This document shows, one piece after another, positions 1 through 11,487 of a stretch of DNA of 64,000 nt. The notes below the pieces were generated by a model, which had not been told where the DNA came from, ran no database searches, and saw nothing but the letters and a program-made list of their open reading frames with translations. Origin of the DNA: Rhodoferax sp. TH121. Its GTDB lineage: Bacteria > Pseudomonadota > Gammaproteobacteria > Burkholderiales > Burkholderiaceae_C. Every line of letters begins with the position of its first letter. Position 1 is the first letter of the stretch. The position numbers were made by a program, and so were the translations under genes. The stretch spans positions 868,001 through 932,000 of the forward strand of contig NZ_NOXW01000021.1 in the NCBI RefSeq assembly GCF_002251855.1. Reading direction: 5' to 3'.

Positions 1-969
1 AACAAAACTGCCACGACGGCTTTTTTTGGCACGCTTGAGTGCGATATTGGCATCCTTGAGGGCATCGCGCCCGGATACACCGTCTGATAACAGCTTGGTC
101 AATCCCATGGTGGCTGTCACCACCATGGAATCGTCTTGCACTTGGAAAGGCTCCCGAAACATGGCCAACACCCGCAAAGGATTTACCACGGACTGTTCGC
201 CCATGAGCCCAAAGGTGTCGCTGCCAATGCGTGCCAAAATTACTTCATTACCCAGTTCTGTCTTGAGTCGGTCTGCGACCGACTGCAGCAAGCGATCGCC
301 CTGCTGATGCCCCAAGGCATCATTAATTTCAGAAAAATCGTCAATGTCCAAAATGGCAATGACGTCGTCCGCCTTGGGCTGGTTCTTAAGCCGCTCTTCA
401 CTCAGGTCAATGAACTTGTTGCGGTTAGGCAGACAAGATAACCGGTCATAAAAAGCCAATTCGTCTAATTTCCGAATCTGCTCATACGCCCGCAGTGCCG
501 CAGTTACCGTCGCGTAGAGCTTGGTACGTGTTAGTTCGGACTTGGTTTTATAGTCATTAATATCGAAATCATGGATGGTTTCGATCTCTGGTGCGTAACC
601 GGGCTGGCCAGTTCGCAAAATAATTCTCAGCTCGTTGAGGCGCAGGTCTTGGCGAATCGTCTTCACCAGCGCTAAGCCTGCATCCTCCCGCTCCATCACA
701 ACGTCGAGCAGCACTACAGCAACATCACGTTCAGCGTTGAGAATTTGGCTGGCTTCCGCAGCAGAATACGCATGCAGAAAATGTAATGCCCGACCCAGAA
801 TCCGAACGCCAGCCAATGCAAAGGTTGTCGCCCGGTGAACATCCGGTTCGTCATCCACCACCAACAAACGCCACACCGGCTCCTTGGCAGCCCCGCCGAC
901 TGCCTCATCTTCCAAGAAATGCAGCGTGTCGGAGTCTGTGTGGAGGCCCATCAGATGCTCGGTGTTCAT
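1..969 (-). CDS. Response regulator with receiver and degenerate GGDEF domain (3' end outside window)
   Basis: The gene starts with ATG at 969 and stays open for 323 codons to the window edge, so its C-terminus is missing. Residues 34-160 form a receiver domain with the acidic pair D39-D40, the phosphoacceptor in LLDVVME (D89), a conserved threonine in ILRTGQPGYAPE and a lysine in DYKTK. Residues 170-323 are a GGDEF-type domain (LDIDDFSEINDALGHQQGD is well kept). The signature loop, however, reads GSDTF (249-253) instead of GGDEF, so cyclic-di-GMP synthesis is doubtful. Such proteins often carry a following EAL phosphodiesterase domain, which would lie off the edge (inference). It is in the same direction as guaA but separated from it by a probable terminator. 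Confidence 0.85.
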   Translation of the reverse strand, partial: MNTEHLMGLHTDSDTLHFLEDEAVGGAAKEPVWRLLVVDDEPDVHRATTFALAGVRILGRALHFLHAYSAAEASQILNAERDVAVVLLDVVMEREDAGLALVKTIRQDLRLNELRIILRTGQPGYAPEIETIHDFDINDYKTKSELTRTKLYATVTAALRAYEQIRKLDELAFYDRLSCLPNRNKFIDLSEERLKNQPKADDVIAILDIDDFSEINDALGHQQGDRLLQSVADRLKTELGNEVILARIGSDTFGLMGEQSVVNPLRVLAMFREPFQVQDDSMVVTATMGLTKLLSDGVSGRDALKDANIALKRAKKSRRGSFV

Positions 970-995
970 AAAAACATTGTGCACCAAGCTTGCAT

Positions 996-1020
996 AAAAA
1001 GTCAGCGCCCCGAGGGGCGC
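996..1020 (-). terminator. Probable intrinsic terminator after guaA
   Basis: On the minus strand the seven-base arms GCGCCCC and GGGGCGC (1005-1020) form a tight hairpin. The sequence GAC and a run of five T follow. It lies about 70 bases past the guaA stop, and is consistent with ending the guaB-guaA transcript before the downstream regulator gene. Confidence 0.55.
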
Positions 1021-1090
1021 CGGATGAACTTTTTACGTTGATTCTGCGGAAAACCTATTCGCTCTCGGGATTTCCCTAGGAGCGATCCCC

Positions 1091-2737
1091 CTACTCCCAC
1101 TCGATGGTGGCGGGCGGTTTGCTACTGACGTCGTAGGTCACACGATTGATACCGCGCACCTCGTTAATGATCCGACCAGACACGGTCTTTAGTAGGCTGT
1201 AAGGCAATTCAGCCCAGTCAGCGGTCATGAAGTCGCTGGTTTGCACGGCACGCAAAGCCACAACATAGTCATAGGTTCGGCCGTCGCCCATGACCCCCAC
1301 ACTTTTTACCGGCAAAAACACCGTAAAGGCCTGGGATACCGCGTCGTACCAAGTTTTTGGCACGTGGCGTGGGTTTGCACCCAAGGCGATACTGCCCTCA
1401 TAAGGCGCTTTGCGCAACTCTTCAATGAAGATGGCATCAGCTCGACGCAATAAGTCTGCGTATTCTCTCTTGACCTCGCCCAAGATACGCACGCCCAAGC
1501 CTGGGCCGGGAAACGGATGGCGATACACCATGTCCGCCGGCAAGCCGAGGGCCACCCCCAACTCACGTACCTCATCCTTGAACAGCTCGCGCAATGGTTC
1601 CAGAAGTTTGAGGCCCAGTTGCTCGGGTAGTCCGCCCACGTTGTGGTGACTCTTAATCGTTACCGCTTTTTTGGTCTTGGCGCCACCTGATTCGATGACG
1701 TCTGGATAAATGGTGCCTTGTGCCAGCCACTTTGCACCGGATTTGGAGGCGCCCGATGCCGTTAGTTTTGCAGCTTCTGACTTGAAGACTTCCACAAACT
1801 CGCGGCCAATGATTTTCCGCTTGGCTTCAGGCTCGCTCACACCGGCGAGATGCCCCAGGAACTGGGCAGAGGCATCTACGCGGATGACTTTGGCATGCAG
1901 CTTGCCAACAAACATGTCCATCACCATATCGCCCTCATTGAGGCGCAATAGACCATGGTCCACAAACACGCAAGTCAACTGATCCCCAATGGCACGGTGG
2001 ATCAATGCGGCCGCTACCGACGAGTCGACCCCACCGGAGAGCCCAAGAATGACCTCTTCATCACCGACTTGGGCACGAATACGCTCAACGGCCTCGGCAA
2101 TGTAGTCGCCCATGATCCAGTCGGCACGGGTGCCACAAATACCTAGCACAAAGCGCTCTAGCATGGCTTGCCCCTGCACTGTGTGCGTCACTTCTGGATG
2201 GAACTGCACGGCATAGAAATTACGAGACTCGTCCGCCATGCCAGCAATTGGGCAGGCTGCATTGCTGGCCATAAGCTTGAAGCCAGGGGGGAGTTCAGTG
2301 ACTTTGTCGCCGTGGCTCATCCAGACATCCAGCAAGCCATGGCCCTGCGCATTCACCGCATCCTGGATGCCGTCCAACAGAGCCGTATGGCCGTGAGCGC
2401 GTATCTGGGCGAAACCGAATTCGCGCGTGTGGCCGGCTTCAACCTTGCCGCCAAGTTGCTGTGCCATGGTTTGCATGCCATAGCAAATCCCCAGCACTGG
2501 AATCCCCAACTCAAATACCGCTTGAGGCGCTTTGTCCGTAGCTTCTTCGTACACGCTAGCGTGGCTACCGGAAAGAATGATGCCTTTCAGCTGACCATCC
2601 GCGGCGTATTTCCGAATCCATTCATCACTGACATCGCAAGGATGCACTTCGCAAAACACATGGGCCTCACGTACACGGCGGGCAATCAGCTGCGTGACTT
2701 GGGACCCGAAATCAAGAATGAGAATTTTCTGGTGCAT
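1091..2737 (-). CDS. guaA: GMP synthase (glutamine-hydrolysing)
   Basis: It converts XMP to GMP using glutamine and ATP, the last step of guanine nucleotide synthesis in the cytosol. The N-terminal class I glutamine amidotransferase domain (about 1-205) has the catalytic cysteine C85 in GICYG and the H180/E182 pair in FHPEV. The ATP pyrophosphatase P-loop SGGVDSS is at 234-240, and the C-terminal dimerisation domain ends in PPATIEWE, the usual GuaA terminus. At 548 residues it is slightly longer than the usual 525 or so, owing to a short Ser/Ala/Lys-rich insert near the sequence TASGASKSG. It follows guaB by 14 bases, so the two are one operon. Confidence 0.98.
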   Translation of the reverse strand: MHQKILILDFGSQVTQLIARRVREAHVFCEVHPCDVSDEWIRKYAADGQLKGIILSGSHASVYEEATDKAPQAVFELGIPVLGICYGMQTMAQQLGGKVEAGHTREFGFAQIRAHGHTALLDGIQDAVNAQGHGLLDVWMSHGDKVTELPPGFKLMASNAACPIAGMADESRNFYAVQFHPEVTHTVQGQAMLERFVLGICGTRADWIMGDYIAEAVERIRAQVGDEEVILGLSGGVDSSVAAALIHRAIGDQLTCVFVDHGLLRLNEGDMVMDMFVGKLHAKVIRVDASAQFLGHLAGVSEPEAKRKIIGREFVEVFKSEAAKLTASGASKSGAKWLAQGTIYPDVIESGGAKTKKAVTIKSHHNVGGLPEQLGLKLLEPLRELFKDEVRELGVALGLPADMVYRHPFPGPGLGVRILGEVKREYADLLRRADAIFIEELRKAPYEGSIALGANPRHVPKTWYDAVSQAFTVFLPVKSVGVMGDGRTYDYVVALRAVQTSDFMTADWAELPYSLLKTVSGRIINEVRGINRVTYDVSSKPPATIEWE

Positions 2738-2751
2738 GGGAAAGGTACCGA

Positions 2752-4281
<1,530 letters not shown>

Positions 4282-4295
4282 CTACACTTGCTTGT

Positions 4296-4811
4296 ATGAA
4301 ACCCTTTCACGCACTTTTGGCAGCCGTTTTGGCCCTATCTGTCACAGGTACCTGGGCCCAATGGCAGTGGATGGACAAGGACGGGCGCAAGGTCTTTAGC
4401 GACCGTGCCCCGGGCGCTGAGATACCTGAAAAAAGTATTCTGAAGCGCCCCGCTGGGCAACGGGCCGCGTCTGCACCTGCAGCGACTGTGGATGCAGCGG
4501 CCACACCCACAGCGCCCGTACCTGCGTTGCCGAGCAGCGCAGCCAAAGGCGCTGGCGTAGACAAAGAGCTCGAAGCCAAGAAAAAACAGGCCGCAGATGC
4601 AGAAGCCGCCAAACGCAAGGCCGAAGAAGAGCGTGTGGCAAAGGCCAAAGTGGAGAACTGCGCACGCGCTAAACAGGCGAAAGCGGCGTTTGAATCTGGT
4701 GTCCGTTTGTCACGTACCAACGCTGCCGGTGAACGGGAAGTCATGGACGATGCAACACGCGCAGCCGAAGCCCAACGCATTCAAACCGTCATCGACGCCG
4801 ATTGCAAATAG
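4296..4811 (+). CDS. Secreted DUF4124 domain protein
   Basis: A 171-residue protein with an N-terminal signal peptide (hydrophobic core about 5-20, likely cleaved near TWAQ). A DUF4124 segment follows at once: WQWMDKDGRKVFSDRAPG, the usual tryptophan and 'D-x-G-x-x-x-x-D' pattern. Then comes an Ala/Pro-rich stretch and a charged region of Lys/Glu/Ala (about 90-130) likely to be a coiled helix. The function of DUF4124 proteins is not known; export to the periplasm is inferred from the signal peptide. It is divergent from guaB, with 74 bases between the starts, and convergent with rnfH. Confidence 0.85.
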   Translation: MKPFHALLAAVLALSVTGTWAQWQWMDKDGRKVFSDRAPGAEIPEKSILKRPAGQRAASAPAATVDAAATPTAPVPALPSSAAKGAGVDKELEAKKKQAADAEAAKRKAEEERVAKAKVENCARAKQAKAAFESGVRLSRTNAAGEREVMDDATRAAEAQRIQTVIDADCK

Positions 4812-4828
4812 GGGCGGCGCTAGGGCCG

Positions 4829-5173
4829 CTAATAGCCGGCCTTGGAACCTGCCCGGCGTTTTGCAAACAGACCTGCGGATTTGGCCCCCTGTTTGGCAAA
4901 GCGTTCACGGCGTGCGACCTTGGGGTCCACTTGCAGGGCGCGGTAAAGTTCCACCCTGTCGTGTGGGCGTAACGGCTGCTGGCTATTGGCCTTCTGGCCC
5001 CAGATTCCCAAGGTCAATTGTTCAATTTCCGATTCTTCTAGGGGCTCAAGCAAGCCACTTTGCCGCACGGCCATGGCAGCAGTGCAGCCTTGTGCTACCT
5101 GCAAATGGCTGACGTGAACCTGCCGGGGCCCGGTCGCTAACACCACTGTTACGGCAAAAAGTGCCTCAGTCAC
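4829..5173 (-). CDS. rnfH: RnfH/RatB family ubiquitin-fold protein
   Basis: A 114-residue member of the RnfH (UPF0125) family. The recognisable part is the conserved C-terminal half of the beta-grasp fold, with AVRQSGLLEPL and GIWGQKANSQQPLRPHDRVELYRAL followed by the family's DPKVARRER motif. The reading frame runs open upstream into ratA, but the best start is GTG at 5173. There it overlaps the ratA stop in GTGACTGA, so translation is probably coupled. The ratA-rnfH pairing is conserved in proteobacteria; it was named ratAB in E. coli, but the molecular role of this partner is not firmly established. Confidence 0.85.
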   Translation of the reverse strand: MTEALFAVTVVLATGPRQVHVSHLQVAQGCTAAMAVRQSGLLEPLEESEIEQLTLGIWGQKANSQQPLRPHDRVELYRALQVDPKVARRERFAKQGAKSAGLFAKRRAGSKAGY

Positions 5174-5609
5174 CGTAGACCTGTTGCGCACGTTTGACAA
5201 AAGCGTCCACCAAGCTCGCCGCAATTTTGTCAAACACGGGGCCGACCAGCTTGCCGAGCGTGGCATTGTCAAATCCATAGTTCAGTACCAGCTCTACCTT
5301 ACAGGCGCGCTGCGAGCCGTCCCCGAGAGGGTGGAAGTTCCAGACACCGTCGAGTTTGGAAAATGGACCTTTGACCAATTGCATCCCGACTTGGCTAGGT
5401 TCCGTGTGCCGGTTGCGGGTGGTAAACGTTTGGCGGATACCGCTGAAAGAAATGCCTACCTCGGCCGTCATTCCCTGGTCATCATGTTCCAGAATTTGGG
5501 CATGGTCACACCAAGGCAAAAACTGCGGATACTGGGCGACATCGGTTACCAGGGCATACATCTCGTGCGGGCTGTACCAGATCAGAACGGACTTGTGAAC
5601 AGTTTTCAT
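5166..5609 (-). CDS. ratA: RatA/Coq10-type START-domain protein
   Basis: This 147-residue protein of the SRPBCC/START fold (polyketide cyclase type) belongs to the RatA family related to eukaryotic Coq10. It has the family N-terminus MKTVHKSVLIWYSPHEMYALVTDVAQYPQFLPWC (first part of the chain) and the C-terminal helix region FDKIAASLVDAFVKRAQQVYG. Coq10 homologues bind ubiquinone; E. coli RatA has been reported to interfere with 70S ribosome assembly. Which role applies here cannot be told from sequence. It is followed by overlapping rnfH and is divergent from smpB across 83 bases. Confidence 0.93.
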   Translation of the reverse strand: MKTVHKSVLIWYSPHEMYALVTDVAQYPQFLPWCDHAQILEHDDQGMTAEVGISFSGIRQTFTTRNRHTEPSQVGMQLVKGPFSKLDGVWNFHPLGDGSQRACKVELVLNYGFDNATLGKLVGPVFDKIAASLVDAFVKRAQQVYGD

Positions 5610-5692
5610 AGAATGGCGGTCTGCGCGGGATTGTAGACAAGCCCAACAGCGTCTGCCCTTTCAATCCTGTCTGTAATCCCCACCTGAGTGCA

Positions 5693-6166
5693 ATGGCCAA
5701 AAAACCCGAAACTGCTTCCCGCATCGCCGACAACAAAAAGGCCGCGTTCAACTACTTTTTTGAGGAACGCTTTGAAGCGGGCCTGGTGCTGGAAGGCTGG
5801 GAGGTTAAATCCCTGCGCGAAGGCAAAGTGCAGCTCACCGATGGCTATGTGGTCATACGCAACGGTGAGCTTTTCATCATTGGCCTGCAAATCAATCCTT
5901 TGCATACTGCCTCCAGTCACGTGAATCCTGACCATGTGCGGACCAAGAAGCTGCTAATGCACAAGGCGGAAATCAAACGCTTGATCGGCAAGGTAGAGCA
6001 AAAAGGTTATACCTTGGTACCCATCAATCTGCATTGGAAAGCTGGCAAGGTGAAGTGTGATGTTGCCTTGGCCAAAGGCAAAGCCGAGCATGACAAGCGC
6101 GACACCATCAAGGACCGCGAAGGCAAACGGGAAGTGGAGCGCGCCATGAAGGACCGCAACCGCTAG
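5693..6166 (+). CDS. smpB: SsrA-binding protein
   Basis: SmpB binds tmRNA and delivers it to stalled ribosomes for trans-translation. The 157-residue protein has the OB-fold core with family blocks [33 protein letters not shown] and [18 protein letters not shown], plus a basic C-terminal tail ([22 protein letters not shown] region) that enters the decoding centre. The tmRNA gene itself is not in this window. The gene stands alone, divergent from ratA and convergent with the enoyl-CoA hydratase-family gene. Confidence 0.97.
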   Translation: MAKKPETASRIADNKKAAFNYFFEERFEAGLVLEGWEVKSLREGKVQLTDGYVVIRNGELFIIGLQINPLHTASSHVNPDHVRTKKLLMHKAEIKRLIGKVEQKGYTLVPINLHWKAGKVKCDVALAKGKAEHDKRDTIKDREGKREVERAMKDRNR

Positions 6167-6245
6167 CCCAATACTTCGGCAGTACATTGGCACCAACAGT
6201 TGGGTGCGATTTCGTACCACTCCTCGCTCGGCGGAGCCATACGAT

Positions 6246-7361
6246 TTAATTCAGTTCGCGCAACGGGTGAGCAGATGCAGGCCACGGACTGGCGAAGAAC
6301 GGCGCAACCATCTCTACAGTCACCTCTTCAATGCTGGCCGGGGTCCAACGGGGAGTGTGGTCCTTGTCAACAGCCAAGGCGCGAATTCCTTCTACGGTTT
6401 CGCTGCTCGCACCAGAGCGGCCCAGGTGCTGGGTGAAGAAGCAATGGCGCACCATGTCGCGTTCCATGCGCAGATCGTCTGCCAGCGCCAAGCTGCGTGC
6501 GCGGCGCACCTGCTCTAGGACCACATGCAGCATGAGCGGCGAGCGCTTGCGCAACGTAGCCGCTGTGTACTGGGCCCACTCGCTGCTGTCGGCCTCTAAC
6601 GCCTGCACGATGGCCTGCACGCTGTCGAGTGCAAAATATTGGTCGATTTGGTCTCTAGCTCCCACGGAATCTGCGTGAGAAGCTCCTGAAAACATAGCAG
6701 CCCAGGCACTCAAAGGATCGGACGAAGACCAGTTCAGGGTCGCCAAGGCCTCCCAAGCCTCAGGGAGGCGGGCTGCATCTACCAGATGATCGGCCAGACC
6801 CAAGACCACGGCAGTCGCGCCGTCGATCACATCACCCGTGAGCGCTAGCCACTCCCCGGTACGGCCCGGGCAGCGGCTCAAGAAGTAGCCACCGCCGACA
6901 TCGGGAAACAGTCCGATGCCGGTCTCCGGCATCGCCATCTTGGTCTGTTCGGTCACCAAGCGGTGGGACGCACCTTGGCTGATTCCCATGCCTCCACCCA
7001 TCACGATGCCATCCATGAAGGCAATATAGGGCTTGGGAAAGTGGTGGATCAGGTAATTGAGAGCGTATTCCTCAGTGAAAAAGTCTTCCAGCGTCGGATT
7101 GCCCGCCAAGGCTGCCTGGTGGAAGAAGCGGATGTCGCCACCCGCGCAGAAACTGCCAAAAACGCCTGCCTTGTTGCTGCCCCGGATAGCCACCGCTTTG
7201 ATCGAGGCATCGTCTTTCCAAGCACGCAGCACCGCGGTGAGGCCGCGCACCATGTCCAGGCTCAGCGCGTTCAGGGCCTTGGCTCGGTTCAAGGTAATGC
7301 AGCCCACGCTGCCACGGATGTCGGTGATCAGGTCTGCGGTGTGCAGGGCATTGGTATTCAT
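6246..7361 (-). CDS. Enoyl-CoA hydratase/isomerase family protein, 3-hydroxyisobutyryl-CoA hydrolase-like
   Basis: A crotonase-fold protein of about 371 residues. That is longer than simple hydratases and in the range of the HIBCH type, which hydrolyses 3-hydroxyisobutyryl-CoA in valine breakdown. The oxyanion-hole segment FCAGGDIRFF and the block IVMGGGMGIS are present, as is PETGIGLFPDVGGGYFLSR, characteristic of this subgroup with the catalytic Glu/Asp region. The substrate is inferred from family only. Two in-frame starts exist (7376 and 7361). I chose 7361 because GGAG sits 8 bases upstream and only 4 bases then overlap the preceding transporter gene. Confidence 0.88.
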   Translation of the reverse strand: MNTNALHTADLITDIRGSVGCITLNRAKALNALSLDMVRGLTAVLRAWKDDASIKAVAIRGSNKAGVFGSFCAGGDIRFFHQAALAGNPTLEDFFTEEYALNYLIHHFPKPYIAFMDGIVMGGGMGISQGASHRLVTEQTKMAMPETGIGLFPDVGGGYFLSRCPGRTGEWLALTGDVIDGATAVVLGLADHLVDAARLPEAWEALATLNWSSSDPLSAWAAMFSGASHADSVGARDQIDQYFALDSVQAIVQALEADSSEWAQYTAATLRKRSPLMLHVVLEQVRRARSLALADDLRMERDMVRHCFFTQHLGRSGASSETVEGIRALAVDKDHTPRWTPASIEEVTVEMVAPFFASPWPASAHPLRELN

Positions 7362-8230
7362 GCGCGTTGTCTCCATCCAATCAGTTCATTTGTCACCAAG
7401 GCGCCAATCACCAGCGCCCCGCCCCACAGTACGGCGTTTGCGGGCACTTCGTTGGCGCCCAGCCAGGCCAGAAGAATGCCGAAGATCACCTCCAGCAACT
7501 GCAGCAGGGAGATCTCGGGGGCTTTGAGGATTTGTGCGCAGCGCACGCTGAGCACGCAAGGAATGGCCAATTGCACGACACCCAGAAAGCCGAGCAAAGT
7601 TACATCGTGGACATTGGCCTGGAAGGGATAAGACAAAGGCAGCGTCACGATGCAGCAGATCACCGCACCGACCCACACCGCAGGCATCAGGTCCACATCG
7701 TAGCCCTGATCGTGCGAATGCTGGGTCACCGTCCAGTTGGTAGCCCCTGCGATGGGCACACACAGCGCTACCAGCGTGCCGAGTAGCGACACGTTGCCGA
7801 GCTGGGACGCGTACATGTAAACAATGCCCGCCCCGGCCACCACGATGGCCAGCCAGGTGCGCAGTGGTACCCGGTGCCCGATGAAAATCCGCGCAATCAA
7901 CGCAGTGAGCAAGGGCCCGATCGACATGGTGACCAACACATTGCCCACACTGGTGAGGGTGAGCGCCACCATGAAGGCCGTGAACATCACGCTCCAGCAC
8001 AGGCCTGAGAGCCAGAAGAACCGCCCCGCGTGGCGCATCTTGCGGAACACATCGCGCCCGCGCACAAATGGCAAGATCACCGACAGGCTGAGCACCGTGA
8101 AAAAGGCGCGCCAGAAGGTGACCTCAAAGCTGCGGGCAAATTCGAGATGGCGCGTGACAACGCCAGCGGTAGACCACATCAAGGTCACCACCACCATCAA
8201 AAAGACGGCCCGGTTGTGGGTGAGTTTCAT
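7358..8230 (-). CDS. EamA/DMT-family membrane transporter
   Basis: This 290-residue inner membrane protein has about ten hydrophobic segments arranged as two EamA repeats, the drug/metabolite transporter fold. The first repeat starts with NRAVFLMVVVTLMWSTAGV and the second with VSLLGTLVALCVPIAGATNW. The transported substrate cannot be predicted. The start at 8230 (MKLTHN) is preferred to an upstream in-frame ATG at 8251. The longer version would begin inside the typA terminator hairpin. It overlaps the following acyl-CoA gene by 4 bases, so the two are probably co-transcribed. Confidence 0.88.
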   Translation of the reverse strand: MKLTHNRAVFLMVVVTLMWSTAGVVTRHLEFARSFEVTFWRAFFTVLSLSVILPFVRGRDVFRKMRHAGRFFWLSGLCWSVMFTAFMVALTLTSVGNVLVTMSIGPLLTALIARIFIGHRVPLRTWLAIVVAGAGIVYMYASQLGNVSLLGTLVALCVPIAGATNWTVTQHSHDQGYDVDLMPAVWVGAVICCIVTLPLSYPFQANVHDVTLLGFLGVVQLAIPCVLSVRCAQILKAPEISLLQLLEVIFGILLAWLGANEVPANAVLWGGALVIGALVTNELIGWRQRA

Positions 8231-8235
8231 GAACG

Positions 8236-8258
8236 AAAAAGCGGCCCGCAAGGGCCGC
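8236..8258 (-). terminator. Intrinsic terminator after typA
   Basis: On the minus strand a perfect 7-bp stem (GCGGCCC/GGGCCGC, 8241-8258) with a four-base loop is followed immediately by five T. It begins 9 bases past the typA stop and lies just before the start of the EamA gene. Confidence 0.75.
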
Positions 8259-8267
8259 CTGTTTGCC

Positions 8268-10091
8268 TTACTCGCGGCTAGCGCGCTTGCGCTCGTGCTC
8301 TTTCAGAAAGCGCTTGCGCAGGCGGACCGACTTAGGCGTAATTTCGACCAGCTCGTCGTCTTCGATAAATTCCACGCCGTATTCGAGTGTCAACTCGATA
8401 GGAGGCGTGATCTTCACCGCATCTTCCTTGCCGGACACGCGGAAGTTGGTCAGCTGCTTGGTACGGGTGGCGTTCACCACCAAGTCGTTGTCACGGTTGT
8501 GGATACCCACAATCATGCCTTCGTACACCGGATCGTTCGCCTTCACAAACATGCGGCCGCGGTCGTCCAACTTGCCCAGGGCGTAGGTGAAGATTTCACC
8601 GTCGTCCATGGAGATCAGCACACCGTTCTTGCGGCCACCGATGTCACCCTTGTGCGGCTCATAGCTGTCAAAGATGTTGGAGATCAGGCCGGAACCGCGG
8701 GTCAAGTTCAGGAATTCGTTGGAGAAACCGATCAGGCCACGGGCTGGAATACGGTATTCCAAACGGACACGGCCACGGCCGTCTGGTTCCATGTTGATCA
8801 ACTCGCCCTTGCGCTCGCCGAGGGCTTGCATCACGCCGCCTTGGTGTTGCTCTTCGATGTCAGCGGTCACCAATTCGATCGGCTCATGCTTCTCACCATT
8901 GATGTCTTTGAACATCACGCGGGGCTTGGAGACGGCCATTTCATAGCCTTCGCGGCGCATGTTTTCCAGCAGGATGGTCAGGTGCAATTCACCACGACCC
9001 AGCACTTCAAACACGCCTTCTTCGTCGGTTTCGTTGACGCGCAGCGCCACGTTGTGCTGCAGTTCTTTCTGCAGGCGGTCCCAGATCTGGCGGCTGGTGA
9101 CGAACTTGCCTTCGCGGCCAGCCAACGGGCTGGTGTTGACGCAGAAGTTCATGGTTAGCGTGGGCTCGTCCACCTTCAGCATGGGCAGCGGCTGGGGGTT
9201 GGCGGGGTCCGTCACTGTCACGCCGATACCGATGTCTTCAATACCGTTGATCAAAACAATGTCGCCAGGGCCAGCTAGGGGGCTTTGCATGCGGTCCAGA
9301 CCTTGGAATGTCAGCACCTGGTTCACGCGGCCTTTGACAGCCTTGCCATCCGGGCCTTCCATCACCACCACGTCCTGCATGGGCTTCAAGGTACCTTGGC
9401 TGATACGGCCCACGCCAATACGGCCGACAAAGCTGGAGAAGTCCAGCGCGGAAATCTGCAACTGCAAAGGTGCTGCAGGGTCACCAGAGTTCGGTGGCAC
9501 GTGTTTCAGGATGGTGTTGAACAGGGCCGACATGTCGGGGCCCCACTGCTCACCAGGTGCGCCTTCTTCTAACGACGACCAGCCGTTGATACCGGAGGCG
9601 TAGACCACGGGGAAGTCCAGCTGTTCATCTGTGGCACCCAGCTTGTCGAACAAGTCGAAAGCGGCGTTGACCACCTTGTCGGGGTTGGCTCCAGGCTTGT
9701 CCACCTTGTTCACGACGACGATGGGCTTCAGACCCAGGGCGAGCGCCTTCTTGGTCACGAAGCGCGTCTGGGGCATGGGGCCTTCCTGCGCATCGATCAA
9801 CAGCAACACGCTGTCGACCATCGACAAAGCACGTTCCACCTCGCCACCGAAGTCCGCGTGTCCGGGAGTGTCCACGATGTTGATGTGCGTGCCTTCCCAG
9901 CTCACGGCGCAGTTCTTGGCCAAGATGGTAATGCCACGCTCTTTTTCAATGGCGTTGTTGTCCATCACGGTGTCGACCACTTTTTCGTGCTCGGCAAAGG
10001 TGCCGGACTGGCGCAGCAGCTGGTCCACCATGGTGGTTTTGCCATGGTCCACGTGGGCAATGATGGCGATGTTTCGGATTTGTTTACTCAT
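8268..10091 (-). CDS. typA: Translational GTPase TypA/BipA
   Basis: A ribosome-associated GTPase of the EF-G/LepA group, involved in 50S assembly and stress or cold adaptation. The 607 residues equal the E. coli length. The G1 motif AHVDHGKTT (about 11-19), the G3 motif [14 protein letters not shown] and the G4 motif NKVDKPG are intact. Domain II, EF-G domains III and V ([12 protein letters not shown]) and the BipA-specific C-terminal domain with the [16 protein letters not shown] region follow. It sits 14 bases downstream of truB and is probably the last gene of the translation operon. Confidence 0.98.
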   Translation of the reverse strand: MSKQIRNIAIIAHVDHGKTTMVDQLLRQSGTFAEHEKVVDTVMDNNAIEKERGITILAKNCAVSWEGTHINIVDTPGHADFGGEVERALSMVDSVLLLIDAQEGPMPQTRFVTKKALALGLKPIVVVNKVDKPGANPDKVVNAAFDLFDKLGATDEQLDFPVVYASGINGWSSLEEGAPGEQWGPDMSALFNTILKHVPPNSGDPAAPLQLQISALDFSSFVGRIGVGRISQGTLKPMQDVVVMEGPDGKAVKGRVNQVLTFQGLDRMQSPLAGPGDIVLINGIEDIGIGVTVTDPANPQPLPMLKVDEPTLTMNFCVNTSPLAGREGKFVTSRQIWDRLQKELQHNVALRVNETDEEGVFEVLGRGELHLTILLENMRREGYEMAVSKPRVMFKDINGEKHEPIELVTADIEEQHQGGVMQALGERKGELINMEPDGRGRVRLEYRIPARGLIGFSNEFLNLTRGSGLISNIFDSYEPHKGDIGGRKNGVLISMDDGEIFTYALGKLDDRGRMFVKANDPVYEGMIVGIHNRDNDLVVNATRTKQLTNFRVSGKEDAVKITPPIELTLEYGVEFIEDDELVEITPKSVRLRKRFLKEHERKRASRE

Positions 10092-10105
10092 GGTTCACTT
10101 TCTGC

Positions 10106-11107
10106 TTACGCCCCAAGGGCCAAGGTTTCATTTACTTGCTTCAAACTCTGTTCCATGGCCCCTGCCTGGGCCTGGGATTCACTGATCTCCTGAGGGCTCA
10201 GCAGCCGTACTGGAATCAACTCACCCGCTTTGACCTGCGCAGTTCCCAGCAGCGAACGTGGGCTCGCTGCATACACTGCCACATGGTCTGCATCCGGCCA
10301 AGGGCCGCGTCTGCGCATTCCACTCAAAAATCGTGCCGCATTGTCGCTGTCCAGTGTGACAGGCACATGCTCTGGCAACAGCGCATCCACAGGCAGCAGA
10401 CACGCCAGCCGTTCCGCCTCGCCCATGGCCTCCAGGGCCTCCAGCGTGACGCACTGGGCCTCGCTGAAGCCACCAGTGCGGATACGCCGCAACGCGCTGA
10501 GGTGGGCTCCACAGCCGAGCGCCTCTCCGATATCTTCACCCAGCGTGCGGATGTACGTCCCCTTGCTGCAATCCACTATCATTTTGATAGCTGGTTGCGC
10601 AGTATCTACAAGGGACTCCTGCACATTTAATGCATAAATCGTCACGTGGCGCGCTTCGCGCTCCACTTCTATTCCGGCCCTGGCGTACTCGTACAGTGCC
10701 TTACCATCCTTCTTCAGGGCACTGTGCATGGGAGGCACTTGGGCAATGGGCCCGGTGAATCGCCGCACCACCGCGTCCAATTCCGCAGGTGTCACCGAAA
10801 CCGGTCGCTCGCTGATCACCTCACCTTCGGCATCTGCCGTGCTGGTCTGAATACCTAGCCGCACCGTGGTGGCGTAGGCTTTGTCGGCATCCAGGTGCAT
10901 CTGGCTGAACTTGGTGGCAGCGCCAAAACACAGCGGCAGCACTCCTGTGGCCAGCGGGTCCAACGTGCCCGTATGGCCCGCCTTTTCCGCCCGCAGCAAC
11001 CATTTGGCTTTCTGCAAAGCCTGGTTGCTCGACAGACCAATCGGCTTGTCCAGCAACAGCACCCCATGCACGGGGCGCCGTAGCACCCTCGTGCGCGGCG
11101 CGTTCAT
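10106..11107 (-). CDS. truB: tRNA pseudouridine(55) synthase
   Basis: It isomerises U55 in the T-loop of tRNAs. The catalytic aspartate lies in [19 protein letters not shown] (about 38-57), the later conserved block is [15 protein letters not shown], and a PUA-like C-terminal region follows. At 333 residues it is longer than E. coli TruB (314). Part of the excess is the segment [16 protein letters not shown] just before the [10 protein letters not shown] block, which is encoded by a copy of the dispersed palindromic repeat (10575-10620). It follows rbfA with a two-base gap. Confidence 0.97.
   Translation of the reverse strand: MNAPRTRVLRRPVHGVLLLDKPIGLSSNQALQKAKWLLRAEKAGHTGTLDPLATGVLPLCFGAATKFSQMHLDADKAYATTVRLGIQTSTADAEGEVISERPVSVTPAELDAVVRRFTGPIAQVPPMHSALKKDGKALYEYARAGIEVEREARHVTIYALNVQESLVDTAQPAIKMIVDCSKGTYIRTLGEDIGEALGCGAHLSALRRIRTGGFSEAQCVTLEALEAMGEAERLACLLPVDALLPEHVPVTLDSDNAARFLSGMRRRGPWPDADHVAVYAASPRSLLGTAQVKAGELIPVRLLSPQEISESQAQAGAMEQSLKQVNETLALGA
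10575..10620 (+). repeat. Dispersed palindromic repeat, copy inside truB
   Basis: A copy of the repeat family whose consensus begins GCTATnnnnnnATAGC and continues with TGCTTGCGCAG, then a variable AT-rich part and GGGCTAGAGGC. The head is a perfect palindrome here (CTATCA-TTT-TGATAG, 10576-10590). It lies antisense to the gene and encodes [13 protein letters not shown] in TruB without breaking the frame. Confidence 0.85.
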
Positions 11108-11109
11108 GG

Positions 11110-11481
11110 CTAGTCCTCTTTGGCGCGCGACGACACGGCACGCGCAATCAGCGCGTTCATATCCGCCGCGCGTTCGGTGGTCTGGTCGAAAATGAAATGC
11201 AGCGTCGGCACCGTATGAATGTGCAAACGCTTGAACAAGCCAGCGCGCAGAAAGCCCGCCGCCTGGTTCAGCCCTTCGGCAGTGGCCACCGGATCACCCA
11301 CCAACAGGCTGAAAAACACCTTGGCGTGGGCATAGTCCGGCGTCACTTCGACGCCCTGGATGGTCACCATGCCCACCCGCGGGTCTTTCAACTCGCGGGC
11401 GATCAGTTCCGCCAGATCGCGCTGGATCTGGTCGGCAACCTGAAAGCTGCGGTTGGGGGTGGATGACTTCTTTTTCACCAT
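11110..11481 (-). CDS. rbfA: 30S ribosome-binding factor A
   Basis: RbfA binds the 30S subunit during late 16S rRNA maturation and is needed for growth in the cold. The 123-residue protein has the KH-like fold with family blocks [27 protein letters not shown] and [14 protein letters not shown], and the C-terminal [19 protein letters not shown]. It lies between infB and truB with gaps of 6 and 2 bases, the classic order. Confidence 0.97.
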   Translation of the reverse strand: MVKKKSSTPNRSFQVADQIQRDLAELIARELKDPRVGMVTIQGVEVTPDYAHAKVFFSLLVGDPVATAEGLNQAAGFLRAGLFKRLHIHTVPTLHFIFDQTTERAADMNALIARAVSSRAKED

Positions 11482-11487
11482 GGTTTT

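Noticed and set aside
6167..6245. tmRNA gene near smpB
   Set aside because: No tRNA-like ends or tag-peptide frame is visible around smpB.
7824..9158. A 444-codon open frame on the + strand
   Set aside because: Spans the antisense of two real genes and the typA terminator.
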